Assembly (NCBI RefSeq): GCF_900116255.1
Contig: NZ_FPAI01000016.1
Span: 1-64,000, forward strand
Direction of reading: 5' to 3'
Source: Halolactibacillus miurensis
Lineage (GTDB): Bacteria > Bacillota > Bacilli > Bacillales > Amphibacillaceae
DNA: 64,000 nucleotides
The notes beneath the pieces were generated by a model, which had not been told where the DNA came from, searched no databases, and saw only the letters and a program-made list of their open reading frames with translations. Made by a program: the position numbers and the translations under genes. Shown here one piece after another: positions 37,251-46,101 of this stretch; position 1 is the first letter of the stretch, and every line of letters begins with the position of its first letter.

Positions 37251-38231
37251 ATGACTTCAGTATTAGTAACTGGAGCTGATGGTTTCATTGGAAGCCATCT
37301 AACGGAAGTATTAGTAAGAGAAGGATATAAAGTTAGAGCCTTTGCTTATTATAATTCATTTAATTCGTGGGGATGGTTAGATCACTTATCAAGAGATATT
37401 ATGAAGAATGTAGAAGTATTTACAGGGGATATAAGAGACCCGAATGGTGTAAGAGAATCCATGAAAGGAATCAATCAAGTATTTCATTTAGCCGCATTAA
37501 TTGCGATTCCTTTTAGTTATCATTCACCAGACGCTTATGTTGATACTAACATTAAAGGTACTCTTAATGTACTCCAAGCTGCTAAAGAATTAAATACTGA
37601 TCGCGTATTAGTCACTTCAACGTCAGAAGTTTATGGAACAGCGCAACATGTCCCTATCGATGAAAAACATCCATTTCAGGGGCAGTCGCCATATTCTGCT
37701 ACTAAGATTGGGGCAGATCGGTTAGCAGAATCTTTTTATCGAAGCTTTGATATGCCAATTTCTATTGTTAGACCATTTAATACGTATGGACCGAGACAAT
37801 CAGCAAGAGCGGTTATTCCGACGATTATTACACAGCTTCTTGCTGGTAAAGAAGAGATTAAGTTGGGATCTTTGACACCTACAAGAGACTTTAATTATGT
37901 TAAGGATACAGCGAATGGTTTTATTAAAATTGCAAAATCCAAAAATACCATTGGTGAAGAGATTAATATCGCAACGCAAAAAGAAATCTCAATCGGTCAA
38001 TTAGCGGAAGAATTAATAAGACAGATTAACCCAAATGCAAAAATTGTATGTGATGAACAAAGGCTTAGGCCAGAAAATAGTGAAGTAAATCGATTATTAG
38101 GTTCAAATGAAAAAATTAGAAGTTTAACTGATTGGGAACCAAAGTATTCATTTGAACAAGGATTGTCTGAAACTATTGCGTTCTTTAAAAATCATTTAAA
38201 TCAATATAAAACAGATATTTATAATATTTGA
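37251..38231 (+). CDS. legB: LegB, NDP-sugar 4,6-dehydratase of legionaminic acid synthesis
   Basis: A 326-residue extended short-chain dehydrogenase. The N-terminal NAD site GADGFIGSHL, the catalytic TSTSEVYG and YSATK, and RPFNTYGPRQSARAVIP are all typical of LegB. In the Campylobacter pathway LegB dehydrates GDP-GlcNAc to the 4-keto-6-deoxy sugar. It is the first enzyme of the cluster by position and chemistry. AGGATGTGA precedes the ATG. Confidence 0.9.
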   Translation: MTSVLVTGADGFIGSHLTEVLVREGYKVRAFAYYNSFNSWGWLDHLSRDIMKNVEVFTGDIRDPNGVRESMKGINQVFHLAALIAIPFSYHSPDAYVDTNIKGTLNVLQAAKELNTDRVLVTSTSEVYGTAQHVPIDEKHPFQGQSPYSATKIGADRLAESFYRSFDMPISIVRPFNTYGPRQSARAVIPTIITQLLAGKEEIKLGSLTPTRDFNYVKDTANGFIKIAKSKNTIGEEINIATQKEISIGQLAEELIRQINPNAKIVCDEQRLRPENSEVNRLLGSNEKIRSLTDWEPKYSFEQGLSETIAFFKNHLNQYKTDIYNI

Positions 38232-38245
38232 TAGGAGGTATTAAC

Positions 38246-39412
38246 ATGACACAAAAGTTTATACCTCTATCTGTTCCTAATCTTAAAGGTAAAGAACTAG
38301 AATATGTCACGCATGCAATTGAAACGGAGTGGGTATCAACAGCCGGTCCCTATATTAATGAGTTTGAAGATAACGTCGCAAAATATACAGGAGCTCGTGG
38401 AGCTGTTTCTTGTCAAAATGGAACATCAGGCTTGCACATTGCTTTAAGAGTTTTGGAAGTGACTAGCGAAGATGAAGTCATTGTTCCTACCCTTACCTTT
38501 ATTGCGGCAGTTAATCCTGTTAAATATGTAGGAGCAGAACCAATTTTCATGGACTGTGACGTTACACTTAATATAAATGCAGATAAAGTAAGAGCTTTTT
38601 GTGAAACAGAATGTGACTATATTAATGGCAAGCTCATCAATAAAACATCTAAAAAACACATCAAGGCAATTATTGTCGTGCATGTTTTCGGAAACATGGG
38701 AGACATGGAAAAAATCATGTCGATTGCTGATGAATATAACCTAAAAGTAGTTGAAGATGCGACAGAAGCTTTGGGAACTTATTATACCGCAGGGAAATAC
38801 AAAGACAAGCATGCAGGGACTATTGGTGATATTGGTGTCTATTCCTTTAATGGAAACAAAATCATGACCACTGGCGGTGGTGGAATGATTGTATCGAACA
38901 ATAAAGAACTACTAAAGAAAGCCAAGCATCTAACAACACAATCTAAAAGTGATGACTTATATTATATACATGACGACATTGGCTATAATTATCGTATGAC
39001 AAATCTTCAAGCGGCACTAGGATTGGCACAACTTGAACAATTAGAAGGATTTATTGAAACGAAGAAAGCTAATTATGAACGATACAAAACAGAAATTGAA
39101 AGTATTCATTGTCTAAGTATCTTAGATTTTAATGAACATACCAGACCAAATTATTGGTTTTATGCTTTGAGTATAGATAAAGGGTATAAGTTAAACAGAG
39201 ATCAGCTCATTTCTTATCTATCTTCTAACGGTATTCAATCTCGACCGATATGGGGACTAATTAGTCAGCAAATACCATATAGAGCTAATCAAACATTTAA
39301 AATTGAAAAAGCACAAATATATTTAGAAAACGTGATCAATATACCTTGTAGCTCAAATCTATCTAAAGAAGACGTACAATATGTTGTTGAATGTCTACAA
39401 CACCCAAAATAG
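38246..39412 (+). CDS. legC: LegC, PLP-dependent 4-aminotransferase
   Basis: A 388-residue DegT/DnrJ/EryC1 aminotransferase that aminates the 4-keto sugar made by LegB. The PLP-binding Lys is in YSFNGNKIMTTGGGGM; VEDATEALGT holds the cofactor-contacting Asp. The N-terminus PLSVPNLKGKELEYV and SCQNGTSGLHIAL match LegC. The start is the ATG of MTQKFIPL, preceded by TAGGAGGT; an ATG six codons upstream overlaps legB and its ribosome site is poor. Confidence 0.92.
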   Translation: MTQKFIPLSVPNLKGKELEYVTHAIETEWVSTAGPYINEFEDNVAKYTGARGAVSCQNGTSGLHIALRVLEVTSEDEVIVPTLTFIAAVNPVKYVGAEPIFMDCDVTLNINADKVRAFCETECDYINGKLINKTSKKHIKAIIVVHVFGNMGDMEKIMSIADEYNLKVVEDATEALGTYYTAGKYKDKHAGTIGDIGVYSFNGNKIMTTGGGGMIVSNNKELLKKAKHLTTQSKSDDLYYIHDDIGYNYRMTNLQAALGLAQLEQLEGFIETKKANYERYKTEIESIHCLSILDFNEHTRPNYWFYALSIDKGYKLNRDQLISYLSSNGIQSRPIWGLISQQIPYRANQTFKIEKAQIYLENVINIPCSSNLSKEDVQYVVECLQHPK

Positions 39413-39440
39413 AAGGAAGTATTAGTGGAGGTGTAGAGGT

Positions 39441-40481
39441 ATGGATGTTAATGATTTTTTAATTGATGAAGAGAAAACGATGATAGAAGCGATGCAACAA
39501 TTAGATGAAGTAGCGAAAAAAGTTCTTTTTGTTGTAAAGAGAGATTACTTTGTAGCAGCAATTACTGACGGAGATATTCGTCGGTGGATATTAAAAAAAG
39601 GTCATCTAGATGTGAAAGTAAAAGAAATTGCAAATTATAACCCGAAATATTTAACTGAGAAAAATAAAACTAGAGCGAAAGAGTTCTTGAAAAAGCATTC
39701 TATCGAAGCCGTACCTATTGTTTCTAAAGAAAAACAAATTGTCTCAATAGTCCTTCGGAATGATGAAGATGTTGAAATGAAAAAACATTTAAAGGTGCCT
39801 GTTATCATAATGGCTGGTGGTCTTGGTACTCGTCTATATCCCTATACAAAAATACTTCCTAAGCCACTTATTCCCATTGGTGAAATTCCTATTGTTGAAC
39901 ATATTATCAATCGGTTCTATAAGCAAGGAAGTGATGAATTTCATTTAGTTGTTAATCACAAAAAAAATATGATTAAAGCTTATTTTAACGAAATTGATCG
40001 AAACTATCAAGTTAAATATGCCAATGAAATAGAGCCACTAGGAACAGGTGGTGGGCTTAGTTTACTAAAGGGTAAAATTAACTCAACATTTGTTTTATCT
40101 AACTGTGATATTTTGATCGAAGAAGATTATGAAAAAATGTATAACTACCATAAGCAAGAGAATAATTTAATCACGATGGTTTGTTCATTAAAGAACATTA
40201 AAATTCCCTATGGAGTTATTGAAATCAGTAATACAGGCGAAATAGAGAGTATGAAAGAAAAACCTGAACTATCATTCTTTACAAATACCGGTATGTATAT
40301 TGTTGAACCTAAAATTATTGAAGAGTTAGAAGTTAATAAATCTATTGGATTTCCGGATATCATTGAACAATATAAAGCTAAAGGCGAGAAAATTGGGATC
40401 TATCCAATAAGCGAAAATAGTTGGATGGACATGGGTCAGGTTGATGAGATGGAAGAGATGAGAAGAAAATTAGAAAGATAA
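39441..40481 (+). CDS. ptmE: PtmE/LegX-type sugar-1-phosphate guanylyltransferase with CBS pair
   Basis: A 346-residue protein: an N-terminal CBS pair (residues about 1-115, AAITDGDIRRWILKKG) fused to a nucleotidyltransferase (VIIMAGGLGTRLYPYTKILPKPLIP). In Campylobacter the homologue PtmE makes the GDP-amino sugar that feeds LegB. Its presence shows that the pathway here is the GDP-linked one rather than the UDP-linked one used for pseudaminic acid. A fine substrate assignment (GlcN-1-P or GlcNAc-1-P) is not possible from sequence. Confidence 0.87.
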   Translation: MDVNDFLIDEEKTMIEAMQQLDEVAKKVLFVVKRDYFVAAITDGDIRRWILKKGHLDVKVKEIANYNPKYLTEKNKTRAKEFLKKHSIEAVPIVSKEKQIVSIVLRNDEDVEMKKHLKVPVIIMAGGLGTRLYPYTKILPKPLIPIGEIPIVEHIINRFYKQGSDEFHLVVNHKKNMIKAYFNEIDRNYQVKYANEIEPLGTGGGLSLLKGKINSTFVLSNCDILIEEDYEKMYNYHKQENNLITMVCSLKNIKIPYGVIEISNTGEIESMKEKPELSFFTNTGMYIVEPKIIEELEVNKSIGFPDIIEQYKAKGEKIGIYPISENSWMDMGQVDEMEEMRRKLER

Positions 40482-40592
40482 CTGGGTATATTTGTATGAT
40501 AATTAGTCGAATTATAATGAATTCATTTATTCAAATCAATTATAACTTTTTTTCAATATAATACAGATGTTTTAATGTTTGGAGGATGTACT

Positions 40593-41432
40593 TTGAAGGT
40601 TTTTGTATATGGCACAGGAGTAATGGGAAAAGGTATTAGTCAGGTTTTTGCAAAGAATAATCATGATGTTTTCTTATATAATCCAACTGTTGAAAATGCT
40701 ATTATTGCATTAAAAAACATAGAAAGAGATTTTGACAGCTTAGTATCTAAAGGTAAATTGTCAAAGGATGATATGGAAAAATCTATGAGTCGAATTAAGG
40801 TGATAAAGACAATAGAAGAAGCAACCGATGTTGATTTAGTCATTGAAGCAGTGTCCGAAAATTTAGATGTTAAGAAAGAAAAGTTTGAAGAGGTAGATCA
40901 AATAATTGACAAAAGGGCTGTTTTTGCAACTAATACATCTTCATTATCTATAACAGAATTAGCAGTAGTAACAAATCGGCCAGACAAAGTAATAGGCTTG
41001 CATTTTTTCAACCCCGCACCCATCATGGATTTAGTTGAAATTATTAGCAGTATGACTACATCTACTGAAACCATTTCTTTTGCAAAAAAAATAACTTTAG
41101 AGATTGGAAAAATTCCGGTATTGGTTGAAGAAGCACCTGGCTTTATAGTAAATAGAATGCTTATACCTATGATAAATGAAGCGATTTCAATATATAGTGA
41201 AGGCATAGCTACGATAGAGGATATTGATATAGCAGTAAAAAGAGGAGCAAATCACCCTATGGGGCCATTGGCATTAGCAGATTTAATTGGCTTAGATATC
41301 TGTTTGAATATTATGGATACCCTTCATAGTGAATTCGGAGTTGACAAGTATACTGCGCATCCTCTTCTTAGAAAAATGGTTAGAGGAAATAAATTAGGCA
41401 GAAAAACGAAAGAAGGATTTTATATATACTAG
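40593..41432 (+). CDS. 3-hydroxyacyl-CoA dehydrogenase (3-hydroxybutyryl-CoA type) inside the legionaminic acid cluster
   Basis: A 279-residue NAD-dependent 3-hydroxyacyl-CoA dehydrogenase of the single-domain (Hbd) type. It has the Rossmann motif GTGVMGKGISQVF, NTSSLSITEL, the catalytic His in GLHFFNPAPIMDLVEI, PGFIVNRML and the C-terminal GANHPMGPLALADLIGLD. The start is TTG at 40593, with TTTGGAGGATG directly upstream. No other fatty-acid or butyrate gene is near. Its place between ptmE and legH, on the same strand and in the same AT-rich DNA, suggests that it supplies 3-hydroxybutyryl-CoA for N-acylation of the sugar; this is inference. Confidence 0.9.
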   Translation: MKVFVYGTGVMGKGISQVFAKNNHDVFLYNPTVENAIIALKNIERDFDSLVSKGKLSKDDMEKSMSRIKVIKTIEEATDVDLVIEAVSENLDVKKEKFEEVDQIIDKRAVFATNTSSLSITELAVVTNRPDKVIGLHFFNPAPIMDLVEIISSMTTSTETISFAKKITLEIGKIPVLVEEAPGFIVNRMLIPMINEAISIYSEGIATIEDIDIAVKRGANHPMGPLALADLIGLDICLNIMDTLHSEFGVDKYTAHPLLRKMVRGNKLGRKTKEGFYIY

Positions 41433-41541
41433 TGTAACAAATCAAATTACCTATAATCATTATATGACCTACACGAATATTGAGTGTATGAGCTAAATCT
41501 AATTTAATGAATATATATTTGTACAAGGAGAGGTGGGTACT

Positions 41542-42213
41542 ATGCTTTGGAATGGTTTACCGCTTGTTATCTTTGGTAGTGGGGGTATATCAAAAGAGAT
41601 ATATTGTTTGATTGATGATATCAATAGATCCAGTCTTCATCAAAGCTATGATTTTATAGGATTTGTCGGTTCTTCACAAGATGAGGTGGGGAATGCGATT
41701 ATTGATAACTTTAATATCGTTTCTTCTGATGAGCAGTTTTTTGAGTTCGCTTCAAGATATCCAATTATTGGGGTAGTTATTCCTCTAGGTGATCCCATAG
41801 TTAAAAAGAAAATATACGACAAAATTAAAAATATTTCTAATGCGGTTTTTCCTAATCTTTTTCATCCTACTATATCCTTTAACAAAAATAACTTGATAAT
41901 TGGTCAGGGGAATATAATTACAGCTGGAGTAAATCTAACTTGTGATATAAAAATAGGAGATTTCAATTTATTCAACTTAAACAGTACTGTAGGGCACGAT
42001 ACACTGATTGGAGATTTCAATGTAATAAATCCATCAGCATCTATATCTGGAAATGTTACCATGAAGGATTGTTGTCTTATTGGAACGGGTGCACAAATTT
42101 TACAAGGCTTAAATGTAAATGACAGATCAACAGTAGGAGCGGGTGCTGTGGTTGTAAGAGATGTTAACCAAAATGCTACGGTTATCGGAGTACCTGCAAA
42201 ACCCATCAAATGA
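41542..42213 (+). CDS. legH: LegH/NeuD-type sugar N-acyltransferase
   Basis: A 223-residue acyltransferase: a small Rossmann-like N-terminal domain (PLVIFGSGGISKEIYCLI) and a left-handed beta-helix of hexapeptide repeats (IGQGNIITAGVNLTCDIKIG and on). The catalytic His is in NSTVGHDTLIGDF; the acyl-CoA side ends VIGVPAKPIK. LegH acylates the amino group placed by LegC. The neighbouring dehydrogenase raises the possibility that the acyl group is 3-hydroxybutyryl instead of acetyl. AAGGAGAGG precedes the ATG at 41542. Confidence 0.85.
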   Translation: MLWNGLPLVIFGSGGISKEIYCLIDDINRSSLHQSYDFIGFVGSSQDEVGNAIIDNFNIVSSDEQFFEFASRYPIIGVVIPLGDPIVKKKIYDKIKNISNAVFPNLFHPTISFNKNNLIIGQGNIITAGVNLTCDIKIGDFNLFNLNSTVGHDTLIGDFNVINPSASISGNVTMKDCCLIGTGAQILQGLNVNDRSTVGAGAVVVRDVNQNATVIGVPAKPIK

Positions 42214-42230
42214 AAGAGGGACTTTTTGTG

Positions 42231-43226
42231 AATAGAACTTTAATAATTGCCGAAGCAGGAGTAAATCATAATGGAAGCTTAGAACTGGCAAAAAAATTAG
42301 TAGATGCTGCAAAGTCATCAGGTGCTGATGTGATTAAATTCCAAACATTTATTTCAAAAAACGTTATATCAAAAAACGCCCCAAAAGCTGATTATCAAAA
42401 AAAAAATTACAATATAGAAGAAAATCAGTTGGAAATGGTTCAGAAATTAGAATTATCTTTTGAAGATTTTTCTAAGTTAAATGATTATTGCAAGGTCAAA
42501 GAAATAGAATTTATGTCAACAGCTTTTGATTTTGACAGCATAGATTTTTTAGATAGTTTAGAAATGGGCACGTGGAAAATTCCTTCAGGAGACATTACCA
42601 ACCTCCCTTATCTAATCAAGATTGCTAAACTAAATAAACCTGTGATACTTTCCACAGGTATGAGCACAATGGAAGACATAAGATGTGCCATTAAAGCTTT
42701 AAAAGAAAATGGAGCGGCGGAACTTACAGTTCTTCATTGTACTACAGAGTACCCGACACCATATGAAGATGTAAACTTAAGAGCTATGAACACAATAAAG
42801 GAAGAGTTCAACGTGAATGTTGGATATTCTGATCACACTAAAGGTATAGAAGTTCCTATTGCTGCCGTCGCTTTAGGTGCTACAGTTATAGAGAAACATT
42901 TTACCTTGGATAGAAATATGGAAGGACCTGATCATAAAGCGAGCTTAGAACCTAATGAGCTAAAAGCTATGGTTGATTCCATAAGACATATTGAATTGGC
43001 TTTAGGTAACGGAATGAAACAGCCAGCCGAATCAGAGAAGAAGAACATGGCAGTTGCTCGTAAGAGTATTATTGCAAGTAAAGACATTAAAGCTGGTGAA
43101 ATTTTTACAGAAAATAACCTTACAGTGAAAAGGCCAGGTACTGGTATAAGTCCTATGAGATGGTTTGATGTCATAGGAAAGTGTGCTTTAAGAGATTTTG
43201 AAGAAGACGAGTTGATAGAGCTATGA
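42231..43226 (+). CDS. legI: LegI, legionaminic acid synthase (NeuB family)
   Basis: A 331-residue NeuB-family synthase that condenses the 6-deoxy-mannosamine derivative with PEP. It has the TIM barrel with AEAGVNHNGSLELAKKL, KFQTF, LHCTTEYPTP and GYSDHT, and a C-terminal antifreeze-like (SAF) domain (ARKSIIASKDIKAGEIF, RPGTGISP). The start is GTG at 42231 behind AGAGGG; an ATG at 42210 that overlaps legH is the alternative. A run of ten A (near 42397-42406) lies in the coding sequence. Confidence 0.92.
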   Translation, partial: NRTLIIAEAGVNHNGSLELAKKLVDAAKSSGADVIKFQTFISKNVISKNAPKADYQKKNYNIEENQLEMVQKLELSFEDFSKLNDYCKVKEIEFMSTAFDFDSIDFLDSLEMGTWKIPSGDITNLPYLIKIAKLNKPVILSTGMSTMEDIRCAIKALKENGAAELTVLHCTTEYPTPYEDVNLRAMNTIKEEFNVNVGYSDHTKGIEVPIAAVALGATVIEKHFTLDRNMEGPDHKASLEPNELKAMVDSIRHIELALGNGMKQPAESEKKNMAVARKSIIASKDIKAGEIFTENNLTVKRPGTGISPMRWFDVIGKCALRDFEEDELIEL

Positions 43227-44395
43227 AGAAATTAATCAGTATATTGACAGCTACAAGGGCTGAATATGGATTGTTAAAACCGGTTATCGCAAAACTAAAT
43301 AAAGTTCAGGAATTCGATGTGAGAATTGTAGCCACTGGCGCACATTTATCACCTGAATTCGGTTTGACGTATCAAGAAATTGAAAAGGATGGTTTTGTTA
43401 TTGATAAGAAAATCGAGATTCTTTTAAGCTCAGATACGTCATCGTCAATTTCCAAATCGATGGGTCTTGCGATGATTAGCTTTGCTGATTATTTTGAGAA
43501 GCTAAATCCCGATTTGTTGATTGTTCTTGGCGATCGATATGAAACGCTAGCTGTAGCAACTACAGCTATGAATCAGAGAATTCCTATAGCTCATCTCTAT
43601 GGTGGAGAAACCACAGAAGGTGCCATTGATGAGTCTATTCGTCATGCGATAACAAAACTGAGTTACCTTCATTTTACAAGTACAAATGAATACCGAAATA
43701 GGGTTATTCAATTAGGTGAGAATCCAGAGCGTGTATACAACGTCGGAGCCATTGGTATTGAAAATATCTTAAATGAAAAATTGCTACAAAAAGAAGAATT
43801 AGAAAATGAACTTAATATCAGTTTATCAAAGCCATATGCGGTGGTTACATTCCATCCAGTAACACTTGAAGAGAACAGCTCTGAGAAGCAAATTGAATCG
43901 CTTCTCGAAGTCTGTAAAAAATATAATAATTTAGATTTTATCTTCACTAAAGCAAATGCAGATGTTGAAGGCCGGATTATAAACCAATTTATTGATAGAT
44001 ATGCTAAAGATAATGATAACATTTTCGCATATGCATCACTTGGCATGAAACGCTATCTAAGCGCACTCAAGTATTGTAGGATGGTTATAGGGAATTCCTC
44101 AAGTGGATTAGTAGAAGCCCCAAGCTTTGGTATTCCTACAGTAAACATAGGAGACCGACAAAAGGGAAGAATGCAGGCAAGTAGTGTCATTAACTGTGAA
44201 CCTATCCAGCTAAGCATACATCAAGCCTTGGGTTTGGCATTAAGTGATAAGTTTGCACACGAAACCAAGAAAACGGTTAATCCCTACGGAAATGGGGATA
44301 CGTCTAATAAAGTAGTTGAAGTAATAAAAGATTGTGTGATTAATAATAAAATAGACCTTAAGAAAAAGTTTTATGATTGTGTGGTAGAGCAATGA
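43223..44395 (+). CDS. legG: LegG, hydrolysing NDP-sugar 2-epimerase (NeuC family)
   Basis: A 390-residue enzyme that removes the nucleotide and inverts C2 to give the manno-configured substrate of LegI. Typical segments are TATRAEYGLLKPVI, IVLGDRYETLAVA, HLYGGETTEGAIDESIRHAI and GNSSSGLVEAPSFGIPTVNIGDRQKGR. It overlaps legI by four bases and legF by four, so all three are translationally coupled. Confidence 0.93.
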   Translation: MKKLISILTATRAEYGLLKPVIAKLNKVQEFDVRIVATGAHLSPEFGLTYQEIEKDGFVIDKKIEILLSSDTSSSISKSMGLAMISFADYFEKLNPDLLIVLGDRYETLAVATTAMNQRIPIAHLYGGETTEGAIDESIRHAITKLSYLHFTSTNEYRNRVIQLGENPERVYNVGAIGIENILNEKLLQKEELENELNISLSKPYAVVTFHPVTLEENSSEKQIESLLEVCKKYNNLDFIFTKANADVEGRIINQFIDRYAKDNDNIFAYASLGMKRYLSALKYCRMVIGNSSSGLVEAPSFGIPTVNIGDRQKGRMQASSVINCEPIQLSIHQALGLALSDKFAHETKKTVNPYGNGDTSNKVVEVIKDCVINNKIDLKKKFYDCVVEQ

Positions 44396-45108
44396 GAAAT
44401 CTTGCAATCATACCAGCGCGATCAGGATCTAAAGGGCTGAAAGATAAGAATATTAAATTGTTGAATGGCAAACCTTTGTTGGCTTATACAATTGAAGCCG
44501 CAGTAAAGTCAAGTATGTTCGATGAAATAATAGTTTCAACCGATTCTAGGGATTATGCTGATATTGCGAGAAAATGCGGAGCTAGTGTACCTTTCTTGAG
44601 AAGCAACGAGCTATCAAATGACACTGCTTCTTCGTGGGATGTAGTCAAAGAAGTCATTGAAGGATATAAGAACTTAGGAAGTGAATTTGATACAGTTGCT
44701 TTGTTACAACCAACGTCACCACTCAGAACTTCGAATGATATTGTTGAAGGATATAAAGTGTTGAAGGAAAAGGACGCGAATTTTGTTGTGGGTGTATGTG
44801 AAATGGATCATTCTCCATTATGGGCGAACACTTTACCAGATGATCTTTCCATGGAAAATTTCATAAGACCAGATATTGTAGGAATACCAAGGCAAAATAT
44901 TTCTACTTACTATCGTATTAATGGCGCTTTATATATAGTGAGAATCGATCATCTTTTGAAATCGAATGATATTTATAATAATAAAAGTTTTGCATCGGTC
45001 ATAAACAAAGAGAACTCAATAGATATAGATGATCAAATGGACTTTGATTTTGCCGAACTATTATTAAAAAGTCGCATACAAAATACTAAGTTAGATACAG
45101 ATTTGTAA
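44392..45108 (+). CDS. legF: LegF, CMP-legionaminic acid synthetase (NeuA family)
   Basis: A 238-residue cytidylyltransferase that activates the nonulosonic acid with CTP for the Maf transferase. The signature IIPARSGSKGLKDKNIKLLNGKPL is cut here to IIPARSGSKGLKDKNIK; LLQPTSPLRT is also present. The start is the ATG that overlaps the legG stop (ATGA). It is the last biosynthetic gene of the island. Confidence 0.93.
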   Translation: MRNLAIIPARSGSKGLKDKNIKLLNGKPLLAYTIEAAVKSSMFDEIIVSTDSRDYADIARKCGASVPFLRSNELSNDTASSWDVVKEVIEGYKNLGSEFDTVALLQPTSPLRTSNDIVEGYKVLKEKDANFVVGVCEMDHSPLWANTLPDDLSMENFIRPDIVGIPRQNISTYYRINGALYIVRIDHLLKSNDIYNNKSFASVINKENSIDIDDQMDFDFAELLLKSRIQNTKLDTDL

Positions 45109-45159
45109 GAGAATATGACGTTTTCTTAATTAGCATGATGTAATTTCATACATTCTTCT

Positions 45160-45186
45160 TAATTTTCTATAAGAATAAGTCGATAT
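45160..45186 (+). promoter_or_regulatory. sigma-D promoter of flagellin 3
   Basis: TAAT (45160-45163), 16 bases, TCGATAT (45180-45186), about 45 bases before the start codon. The short leader has no CsrA-type hairpin. Confidence 0.65.
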
Positions 45187-45228
45187 AATTATTACGGGAT
45201 GATATTCTATGGAAGGAAGAGGAGCACA

Positions 45229-46044
45229 ATGCAAATCAGAACGAACACAATGGCCTTATTCGTCTATCGCCAAATGGGCTTACATCAGAATCACATGATG
45301 ACAGCCATGATGCGCCTGTCTTCAGGGAAGCGTATTAATAGCGCTAAAGATGATGCGGCAGGCCTGGCCATTTCTGAACGCATGCGTGCGCAAATTCGCG
45401 GATTAAATCAAGCTTCACGTAATGCACAGGACGGCATTTCTCTTATTCAAACAGCTGAAGGTGGCTTGAATGAAAGTCATGCGATTTTACAGAGAATGCG
45501 TGAATTAACGGTTCAAGCTGGAAATGATACCTTGACTGATAGCGACCGGTTAAAACTACAGGATGAGTTCGACGAACTCATTGAAGGTTTGAATGATATC
45601 GGGAGAGGTACCGAATTTAATACCCAATCATTGTTAGATGGCTCATTTAAAGACAAAAAGCTTCAGGTTGGTGCCAACAGTGGTCAATATATTGAGATTT
45701 CAATCAATGATATGACAAGTGAAGGATTAAGTTTAAAAGATTTAAGTCTAGGTAGTCATGAGAAGGCGAATAAGACGTTATCCGTCCTTGATGAAGCAAT
45801 TGAATCGGTCTCACGTGAACGCTCACGACTTGGTGCGATGGAAAATAGATTGGGTCACACAATTAGTAACTTAGATAACCAAGCTTTTAACTTAACCAAT
45901 GCCGAATCGCGTATTCGTGATGCTGATATGGCAAAAGAAATGATGATGTTTGTGAAACATAATGTTTTAAATCAAGCAGCCCAGATGGTGCTGGCGATGA
46001 GTATGCAGCAGCCACAAAGTATCTTACAACTCTTAAATAGTTAG
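45229..46044 (+). CDS. flagellin 3 (divergent)
   Basis: A 271-residue flagellin with conserved D0/D1 core (LSSGKRINSAKDDAAGLAISERM, SRIRDADMAKEMM, end QPQSILQLLNS). The N-terminus is unusual: NTMALFVYRQMGLHQNHMMT replaces the normal NNIPALNTHRQMGINQGNMQ and is methionine-rich. The start is the ATG of MQIRTN behind AGGAAGAGGAG. It is separated from the tandem flagellins by 11 kb and has its own sigma-D promoter. It may be a minor filament protein, for example at one end of the filament; that is a guess. Confidence 0.9.
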   Translation: MQIRTNTMALFVYRQMGLHQNHMMTAMMRLSSGKRINSAKDDAAGLAISERMRAQIRGLNQASRNAQDGISLIQTAEGGLNESHAILQRMRELTVQAGNDTLTDSDRLKLQDEFDELIEGLNDIGRGTEFNTQSLLDGSFKDKKLQVGANSGQYIEISINDMTSEGLSLKDLSLGSHEKANKTLSVLDEAIESVSRERSRLGAMENRLGHTISNLDNQAFNLTNAESRIRDADMAKEMMMFVKHNVLNQAAQMVLAMSMQQPQSILQLLNS

Positions 46045-46101
46045 TAAAAGTATGGTAAAATAAAAAGTAGAGATATCTAGTGATGAAAGGAGCGATGCTT
46101 T

